From Ceratothoa steindachneri (lineage: Eukaryota; Arthropoda; Malacostraca; Isopoda; Cymothoidae): a DNA stretch of 64,000 bases. Both the position numbers and the translations under genes were made by a program. The stretch lies in the NCBI GenBank assembly GCA_963969495.1, contig OZ018330.1, positions 72,875,954-72,939,953 on the forward strand, in the 5' to 3' direction. Position 1 is the first letter of the stretch. Every line of letters begins with the position of its first letter. This document shows, one piece after another, positions 56,246 to 64,000 of the stretch. The notes under the pieces are model-generated. The model searched no databases, was not told the origin of the DNA, and worked only from the letters and a program-made list of their open reading frames with translations.

Positions 56246-57086
56246 CCGCCATCTTAGAAGCAACAGTGTTATCATATTGTATTATATATCATTTTTAAGC
56301 GATTTTTTTCTGAATTAAAATGATAGAGATTACATAATCAATTTTGAAGAATATGATTTATTTATATAGCATTCGGGACCGAGGCTTATATGACTGAAAT
56401 CAAGAAACACGCTATAAAAACTAGAGGGCTAACGAAATCTGGCAATCATCTTTGAATTCAAATATACTGCTAGACTTCCGGAATCATGAATACTAGTTTA
56501 TTTAAATAGAGTGAAACTTCAAAAGACCTACGCCGTATTTTTAGTATTGATAAAGGGACGGGGTAAACATTACAATCGACGGCGCGAACAATGGGACGTA
56601 AACTATTTCGTCCGTGTTCCACCTTTTTGGAGTAAATTCAAGGGGACTGCTCGTGGGGGGGGGGGTAAACACTGCAAGGTGCCCCCCCTACGATGATCCT
56701 GAGCTTCAATCATTTGGGGGTCTGGGGGGAGCACAGCCCCCAGTATAATCAAATTTGTTTATAGAATAATGTTTTAACGCTTTTATCTAACCAAACGCGC
56801 ATGAATATGCGCGGGTGAACGAAACATAGACACACACAAAAAAAACCACCTTTTTCGGGCGCGCCGCCGATCTTCATGTTTACCATGTTTTTCTTAGGCA
56901 TTGTAGTAGTCTTGATTTCTAAAGAAACCATGATTGGCGATCCTGATTTCAACCTTTCGAATTTATAATACGGTGAAACTTACAAGGCATTGTTAATGGG
57001 ATTAATTTATGCTCGCCTAAATATTTAATCACTTTCTCACGGTCACTAATTAATGAGCCAAGGAAAAAACAATTGATCGGACAAAC

Positions 57087-57128
57087 TTCAAGCAGTTTGA
57101 ATTATGGAAACAATTCAAACTGCTTGAA
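57087..57128. repeat. Perfect 17-bp inverted repeat with 8-nt loop
   Basis: TTCAAGCAGTTTGAATT (57087-57103) and AATTCAAACTGCTTGAA (57112-57128) separated by atggaaac. It could form a stable RNA or DNA hairpin. Flanks do not extend the pairing. Confidence 0.95.
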
Positions 57129-59051
57129 ATTAACGATTGTTTGCAAGTTTAGGATTCCCGCCAAAAAACAGTTGAAACGAAGAGATCCAATTATTATTTT
57201 TAAAATAGTAAGGAAACTACATAAAAAATACAGAAATTGCAAGAGAAAAATTTTAAATTAAACAAAAATCTAAAAAACTAGGAATTAATAGCATTGTTCG
57301 TTGACGGACGACGGCATTGAAATTGTAGGAAAACCCACTAAAAAACTAGTTGCAGGATAATTTCGAAATATTTATGCTAAAAGAGTAAAAAATTAAATAA
57401 AACGATTAATAAATGATAATTATAAAAAGGAAGAATTGTGTGAAAAGGTAAAGTACGAAACAAAGCATTGTTCGTTGACGACTAACAAACAGCATGGAAA
57501 ATGGAGCAAAATATGGTTTTATAAACATTGAAATTGAGCTTGCCCCCCCCCCCCTTATAGTATTCTTTGTTGGGGAGCGGCGCCCCCAAACCCACCTTTT
57601 ACTGCTACTCATGTTAACCATTATAGCGAAAGAGGATTAAACATGATGGAAAGGAAACTAAACATAAGAAAAACTGCTTCAATCGCCCGAGGAAAAGGTC
57701 AGAATCGACCGGAGCAGACTCGTCTTCAACTTGGTAACACTTCAGTTTCGGGGCGCCGTTTATAGGCTACAATATATGTCTTATGATGTCAGCGGTAGCG
57801 TCAGATGTGAACAATTACGGCAGGGTAGTTAGTCCCCGCACAGTGATATCTGCCCCGTGAGCAGTCCCCTTGAATTTACTGGGGTTCCCCCCCCCCACCC
57901 CAACAGCTTTTTACTGGCAGAAAAAGCGAAACTAATGACTAATAGTAAAAATAGGGCGCAAGTCCTCTAGTTTCACCAAGATTAGCGGGAGGTTGAGGTG
58001 CACTCCCCCATAATCAAAGTGTGCGTTGGGAGCGAAGCCACCCCCCTCCCATTTCGAAATTACTTTAAAAATTATATAATACACTTTATGCATATATTTA
58101 TTAATTATCAAAAAAATTGAGGGAGGGTATTTTCCGAAATTTAACCAGCAGTAATAAAAACTGCGACTACCAACAACAGTAGTAGTAAAGATTAAGACTT
58201 CCACAAGCATTAGTAATTGAAAGTGGGACTACCTCGAGCTGTTGACTTAGTTTAGCTGGAAATAATTCATTTAGAAGTTGATGGTTAATTTCATCTACGG
58301 TTTTTTTCTAGAAAAGTGAAAACAGTAAAGTAAGTTAATGCAGCAGGAATGGGTGGGGGCAGAGGACACGTAAAACCGGGTGCACAAAAACCTACAATTA
58401 AAGAGTAAAAATATCGTCGTTAATTTTGTCACGAGATCGTGGAAATATCCGATACTTACTTAGCCACCAAAAATACGATGTAGTTCGGGTAAACAGCCGA
58501 GTTTTAAAAAGTTACACCAAGAGAATTTCTAAAGTCACAAGTGTTCTACGAGATTTGAACTGGAACGAGTAATAATGGAGTTAGCTTCCTAATATAGAAT
58601 CCAACCACCTGCAATTATTTATGCAAACAGGTTTTTCTTACTAGGTTCCAAATCAATGATGGAATCTTATTTTAAGCGATCAACACATAGCATCTCTATT
58701 TAACAGTTAACTAATTTCATCTACTAAAATAATTAAAAAAAAAATCAAGTTTAAGCGAGGATACAATGCGGGCAAAGAAAAGAACCGCTAGCATCCTTAC
58801 GACACCAAAGCTTAAAGACGACTGGATTCAGATTGGCAATTGCCGTATGTCGCAACTTATAATTGAACTTCGTTTAAGGATATTATTTGCTATGTAACCT
58901 TGCTTTTTTACGAATGTACTACTAATAGAATGAAATAAATATACTTTATTTTCGCATATGTAAATTTGTTCCATTTAGTCATTAAATTAAAATTAACTAT
59001 ATTTATTTATACAAACTTGCCCCGTGTATAAACAAAAGAGGACAAAACAAA

Positions 59052-59088
59052 ACATTCCTGAAAAGCTGTGGGAAATTTTCAGGAATGT
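59052..59088. repeat. Perfect 13-bp inverted repeat with 11-nt loop
   Basis: ACATTCCTGAAAA (59052-59064) and TTTTCAGGAATGT (59076-59088) separated by gctgtgggaaa. No T-run follows it immediately. Confidence 0.9.
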
Positions 59089-61117
59089 AATGTATATTCA
59101 TTTATTCATCAGTTTTGTGATCTTCAATAAATATATTTTAATATTATATGTAAAAAACTTTACAACATTAAAGGAAAAAAACTGTAAAAGAATAACGAAA
59201 ATAATAATGCAAACCTAAATAAAAACAAAATTATCTCTAGCCTCGTGTTGTCTCTGGGGAATTTATAGGTGACTAAAACCCTCCCTATGGCTTATCTTAT
59301 TTCCTCCATGTCCATTATCCAGCAACAGCACCAAAGCTTGTTTATTATTTATTTAAGGGAAGAATAAGGCGAACCCCAACAAAGGCAAGTAAGTTTGTCA
59401 GAAGACTTGTATAGTAAGTGGTAAAGTTAGATGTGAACTTGCCTACATTTTGAAGGTAGGTTACCTTCAAACAGACCAAGGTCTTCGAGTAAAGATAGAG
59501 GCAGTACTAAGTTCACCAAGTGTTTTTATTTTTTTAATTTCTTGTTTTAAGAAAATAAGATCCAATTTTGCGGAATGTTTTCTACAAATCTTTTGAAAAT
59601 AGAAACTGGCCAGGTTTAGTGTAATGGGAGGGAACATTTGGCCCCTGCCTACGTCTTGTTAGAGTTAATTAGTTACATAAAACAGGCGAAACCAACGACG
59701 ACACCACTATAGTCTATGAGTTTGTCAGGGAAGATCTGTGAATGTATGGTGAAGATATACACCGTGAGGTCACTCCTGTCAAGATTCTTCTTTTTTTTCG
59801 GCAGGAGGCTCGCCTAGTCCTAATTAGTACCTTAACCCTTTCCTTATGCATCGCAATTTTTTTTAATATTTCAGGGTTTTTTAACCAATAAGATGGGAAA
59901 AGGAAGTAGACCAAGATGTTAACTCTACAATTAATTAAAGTTACCTCAATTTGATGTGTTTTTTCCCTACGCTAACTTTTCAGATGACAAAGTTTATGTT
60001 GCTCTCTAGTTTTGGACGCATCTTTACTTCAAATACCCATTACTTTTTTTAGCCGCTGTTCTTTGAAATGAAACTTGGACATAAGCAGGAAAAATTCGAT
60101 GGGTATTCCTTGCAATTTTGATGGAAATAAGAGAATTAAAAAAAATGTCAATCTATCCATTAAACATAAGACTTTACTGAGAAAGAAATGCATGAAAGCC
60201 AGTGCAAATTGGGGGTAAACCACACATTAAAATGAATCTTGGGCCAACTGCAGTTATTCCTATCTATCTGAGAAACAACTGTGCCTATTTTAAAATACTC
60301 GAATGATAAATTGGTCACTAAACCAGTAATGTAATATTAAAAATTGTAATATTATTGCCGATTTAGTTTGAAGTTAAACATAGGGTTAACCTTGAAACAA
60401 TACTTTGAACAATCTGTACACAACGGTTAATGACTAAACTGTTTCCGACAATTTTATCTTTATCTGATATGATTCCGCAAAGAAACATTAACCGTTGCTC
60501 ATTGAAAAGTATTCAAAGGTTTTCAAATCAAATTTCTCCCCTTACAATCTTTCTACAAGAAACGTCTTTTTTGAAGTTATGGTGGCAAGTTGGACTTGGA
60601 CTTGGATATAAAAAGTGTGTTGAAAAGGAAAAATACACACACACACACATATGAGAATGCAACTGCACTCACGTATGCATCTATGCATATGATAGTGGAA
60701 GACAAATAGGTAGGGATAGATTTCCCTGATGAAAAGGATAGAGAGTGGGGGGGGGGGGGAGAAAATCCCTGGTGATAGGGAATCGCAGGCGAATTTGAGT
60801 TTGGTGTTATTACTCAGTGCTTTTATCTAATATACTTGGTGTTTTTCGTATTATTCTTGGTTTTGATGTTTGCTTTGATAATGTTACTGTCTTCGTGTTG
60901 TTTCTGTTTTATGTTCTTTATTTTGTTGTTTGTGATCATTGGATTGTTTTTTGTTGTGTGTGTTGTTTCTTCTTCGTGTAGCGTTCAAGCCTTTGTAGGC
61001 GTTTTCTTGTCTCTCTCATGTTCTTCTCTTTGTATGTTTTATGGGGTTTCCTTCTAAGTGTTATGTTTTTGGTTGGTTATTGACGTTGTTTATATTTTGT
61101 TTTGTCTTGGTAAAGTC

Positions 61118-63974
61118 CTATGTGTATATCGGTATTTCTTGTCTTTCGGTCTGCGCTTTGCTGCTGGTGAAGTGGAGTCTCCTACGGTTTCTGTCATCTG
61201 GTGGAATGTCTATGTGTCTTCGTCTGGTCTCGTCTGACATGAGTCGTGGTATTTTCTCCCAGATCTTGCGTTCTCTACTCTGCAATTACAAATTGACCAG
61301 AGTCATTTGGATCATGCGGTGTAGGTCCCTCTGCCTTCTTTCTCTCCTCCTGGTGTTCGTGATTAGGAGTACGCCTTTGTTTTGTACTCTTTGGAGGAGT
61401 CTCATTTTGTTCCTAGAACTAGTGCAGATAGGTATCGTTGGATACAGCAGTTTAGATCTTACGAGCGCGTTGAAGATCTTTTTCTTGTTGGCCGTGTTCA
61501 GATTTTTGAATCTGAACAGCTTCGACAGCTCGGCCTTCGTGCTCGCTGCCGTCTTAGTGACGTGGCTGCCCTATCCCGTTTTACTTATCCTTAGTCCTAG
61601 GACTGTCCCGGTGCTCGTGATTAGGAGTACGCCTTTGTTTTGTACTCTTTGGAGGAGTCTCATTTTGTTCCTAGAACTAGTGCAGATAGGTATCGTTGGA
61701 TACAGCAGTTTAGATCTTACGAGCGCGTTGTAGATCTTTTTCTTGTTGGCCGTGTTCAGATTTTTGAATCTGAACAGCTTCGACAGCTCGGCCTTCGCGC
61801 TCGCTGCCGTCTTAGTGACGTGGCTGCCGTATCCCGTTTTACTTATCCTTAGTCCTAGGACTGTCCCGTCCGAGCTGTATGGAATACGGGCGTCGTCAGT
61901 TACGATGTCGGCCTGTCTCATACGGAAGAATGGGATCACCTTGAACTTTTGGGTGTTCGTGGCGATCTTCCATCTCCTCTCGAACCTGTTGACATTGTCA
62001 ATCTCACTGGCGGTTATTTGTGCCATGAGTTCGGGAATTTTGAAGGGGGCAGTCGTGATCTGGGTGATGTCGTCGGCGAACTGAACGTACAGGGAATCTT
62101 CCCTGATCGGATTTGGTAGATCGAGGGTATAGATGATATACAGCATGGGGCTTAGGCACCCACCCTGCGATACGCCTGCAGTCAGTTCGAAGTTGGGTCC
62201 CGCGTGGTCGAAAATTTGGATGTAAGCTATTCTGTCAGTCACATAGAATCTTTTCTATTCTTGGGTTAAGTCCAAGTCTAAGTATTTTGAACTGGAGCCC
62301 AGTCCTCCATACTTTGTCGAATGCCTTCTTAACGTCTCTGAGCACCAGGTCCGCGTACCTTTTCTGGCTCGTGATCTTTGCCAGTTTTTCCGTGATCACG
62401 GCCAGGGCCGTGTCAGTCCCTCTCCCCCTCCGGAATCCATGTTCGTGTTCGTTATGGAGGTTATTCACCTCCATAAAATCATGGACTCTGTTGGCAAGGA
62501 TCTTTTCGAAGACCTTGCCAGCTACTTCAAGGAGGGAAATGGGCCTGAAACTCGCCGGATCGTTCGGTGGTTTCCCTGATTTAGGAATGAAGATCATTTT
62601 GGCGATCTTCCATTCGTCAGGGAAATAGCCCACGTTCAGGCACGCGTTCATAACATTGACCAGCCCCTCTAGGATGTTACGGGGGGCGTTCAGCCAGTTA
62701 AGCTTGATCAAGTTTGTTTTGCCTGGCGCTCTCTGTTTGAAGGCACGTAGCGTCGATAGGATTTCGTCTTCGGTTATTTCTCGACCGTCACCAGTCATGT
62801 CTCTGTCTGCTGTCGTGTTGTTGAATGGGTATGTCCTGTCCACTATTGGTCTCAATTGGTCGTGGATTTGATCTTCGAAGTCCTGGTCAAAGAGTTCATT
62901 TTCCTCTGGTGGGATGGAGAACACATCTTTCCAGAAGGTCCTGAACACTTCTTCCGTTTCCATTGGGGTCATTTTCGTCCCATCGTCCTTCTTGAGGAGT
63001 GTGTCTCTGTCGGGTTGCTTACCCTTCAGTCTTGAAAGGGTGTTCCAAAAGGTTCAGGGGTCCACTTCTTTATCCATTTTGTCAACGAGGTCGTTCCAAA
63101 GAGCCTCCATTTGTTCCGTTATGTGTCTCTTCATCTCGGTCCTTAGTATTCTTAAGCGTCTGCTTTTTAGTCTGTCAGTGCCGGTTTGACTGATCTCTTC
63201 AAATAGTCTCTTGTATTCGTCCGTTAAGTCGTATAACTCCTGAGTCCATCTTGGTGCTGGTAGCGTTTTGTATGATGTTCTGGGTATTGCTGCGCGGTCC
63301 GCATCCACCATTGCCTTCGTTAGCCTAGCCAGTTCCTGGTCGATTTCTTCCAGGGTGGCTTCTTCGAATGGTAAAGTTCTGAATTCGCTGAGAAGGGTGC
63401 GGTACTCTTCCCAGTTCGTTCTGGCAAAGCACTTCCTCATCCTGACGGGTATTTGAATGGGGCTTGAGGATATCTTAATTAGTGTAGATATATAATCGCT
63501 TGGGATTAGAGGGCCAGGTTGCAGGAAGTAATTGTAGGGAAATTGCGAGCTGGTCAGGATGACATCTGGCTTCGTCGCGCAGGTTTCGGTGACATAGGTG
63601 GGGAAGTCTGGCCCAATGCGGGCAACAATACCCCCGCCGATAAGGTGTCTCAAGTTCCTCCTTTTCTTATTTAGAACTCCGGTGTATCCGGATTCCGAGC
63701 ATCTGGCGTTGAAATCACCCCCGAACAGGACTGTTCTCCCATGTGCACAAAGTTGGAAGAAATTGTGCATCGGGATATAGTCCCTTCTTGGGGGTTGGTA
63801 CCCAGTAGACACTACCAGTGGCCCCAGAGTAGTCTGGACCTCGATTGCCAGATATGACTCGTCTAAATCTGGGAGAGACCTGAACTGAATGCCCTTCTTG
63901 ACGGCGATAGCAGCGCCATCGAAACGCTCCTGGCTGTGGTTCTTTGACACGATGATGTAATTAAAAATTTTCAT
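61118..63974 (-). pseudogene. Jockey-like ORF2 (endonuclease and RT) with few lesions
   Basis: The endonuclease (63974-about 63480; its N-terminus is short, so the true start may be beyond the window) has FDGAAIAVKKG, VVSTGYQPPRRDY, VLFGGDFNARCSESG and a PSDYISTLIKI box where SDH is expected (H to Y). The linker has RTNWEEYRTLL and WTQELYDLTDEYKRLFEE. RT has FIPKSGKPPNDPASFRPISL, HEHGFRRGRGTDTALA, ADLVLRDVKKAFDKVWR, ELTAGVSQGGCLSPMLY and QFADDITQITT. Lesions are a TGA at 63051-63053 (in DP-stop-TFW), a frameshift near 62240, a 258-bp in-frame tandem duplication with a TAG at 61571-61573, and a TAA at about 61286. A few changes separate it from an open frame. Confidence 0.8.
61352..61867. repeat. 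258-bp in-frame tandem duplication in Jockey ORF2
   Basis: Units 61352-61609 and 61610-61867 are nearly identical. 258 is 86 codons, so ORF2 (minus) stays in frame and would repeat the RT thumb block from GTVLGLRISKTG to QNKGVLLIT. The units differ at only a few positions, one of which turns a TAC codon into a TAG in the downstream unit (61571-61573). Confidence 0.95.
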
Positions 63975-64000
63975 CTTTAATTGTGTCGAGTTATGTCCGT

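Larger units (their letters stand above)
56259..60789. other. AT-rich interval without recognised genes
   Basis: No supported gene over about 4.5 kb. Notable items are G/C runs (56656-56665, 57543-57554), paired G-rich/C-rich blocks around 56715-56745 and 57570-57595, a recurring gcattgttcgttgacg motif at about 57290 and 57463, two long perfect hairpins (57087-57128 and 59052-59088), a short (AC)n at about 60635-60650 and a G-run at about 60748-60760. Short open frames are AT-driven. Confidence 0.4.
60790..64000 (-). mobile_element. Jockey-like retrotransposon, right part beyond the window
   Basis: A minus-strand LINE whose ORF2 covers 61118-63974, with a U-poor/A-rich 3' region (in RNA sense) down to about 60790. 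ORF1 and the 5' end would be right of 64000. The RT lacks a following RNase H, and the AGVSQGGCLSP...YTLDLP...FADDITQI series fits the Jockey clade as found in arthropods. Compared with the I-A and CR1 copies, the reading frame is fairly well preserved. Confidence 0.8.

Overview
The window looks like a repeat-dominated stretch of arthropod nuclear DNA. A crustacean, perhaps a decapod, is the best guess, from two weak signs: the mix of retrotransposon clades, and a CR1-type 3' tail built on CATAAGAACATAAGAA-like repeats, which I remember as common in decapod genomes. I see no bacterial features. The only host gene I can support lies at the left edge: two minus-strand exons (1092-1260, then 188-360) that together encode one immunoglobulin domain resembling Ig1 of fasciclin-2. 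They have consensus splice sites and matching phase.

Almost everything else is non-LTR (LINE) retrotransposon sequence in several layers. (1) 'I-A', an I-superfamily element of about 6.6 kb (ORF1 with CCHC knuckles; ORF2 = APE endonuclease, reverse transcriptase, RNase H; poly-A 3' end), has about 14 copies or fragments, all on the minus strand: three near full length (8969-15548, 22341-28915, 32352-38379) and the rest truncated or deleted. (2) 'I-B', a related, decayed but nearly complete element, lies on the plus strand at 43287-48430. (3) 'CR1-A' at 18885-22290 (minus) has a PHD-like/coiled-coil/SGNH-esterase ORF1 and an endonuclease-RT ORF2. (4) 'CR1-B' at 52215-55740 (minus) is itself interrupted by two 5'-truncated insertions of its own family; a plus-strand CR1-B fragment lies at 48960-49515. 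(5) A Jockey-like element runs off the right edge (about 60790-64000, minus). Smaller items are a mariner transposase relic (30240-30600), two CR1-type fragments (30690-30880, 31390-31650), a tRNA-derived SINE with clean A and B boxes (39727-40019), an AT-rich dispersed repeat in three copies, a near-identical inverted repeat of about 200 bp arms (3949-5021), a minisatellite and several tandem duplications.

All the transposon reading frames carry stops, frameshifts or deletions, so no autonomous copy is visible here; the most open are the RT-RNase H part of the copy at 49517-51265 and the Jockey ORF2. The sequence does preserve insertion history. Three I-A insertions have recognisable target-site duplications, among them a 38-bp micro-insertion flanked by a perfect 13-bp repeat. 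I-A copies share a pair of 3'-terminal hairpins, a cluster of hairpins near the ORF1 start, and an RNase H in which the last catalytic Asp is replaced by Lys in every readable copy. I did not find a clearly new multi-gene system. The best leads are these I-A properties, the unidentified coding-like frame at 41890-42226, and the long perfect hairpins at 57087-57128 and 59052-59088.
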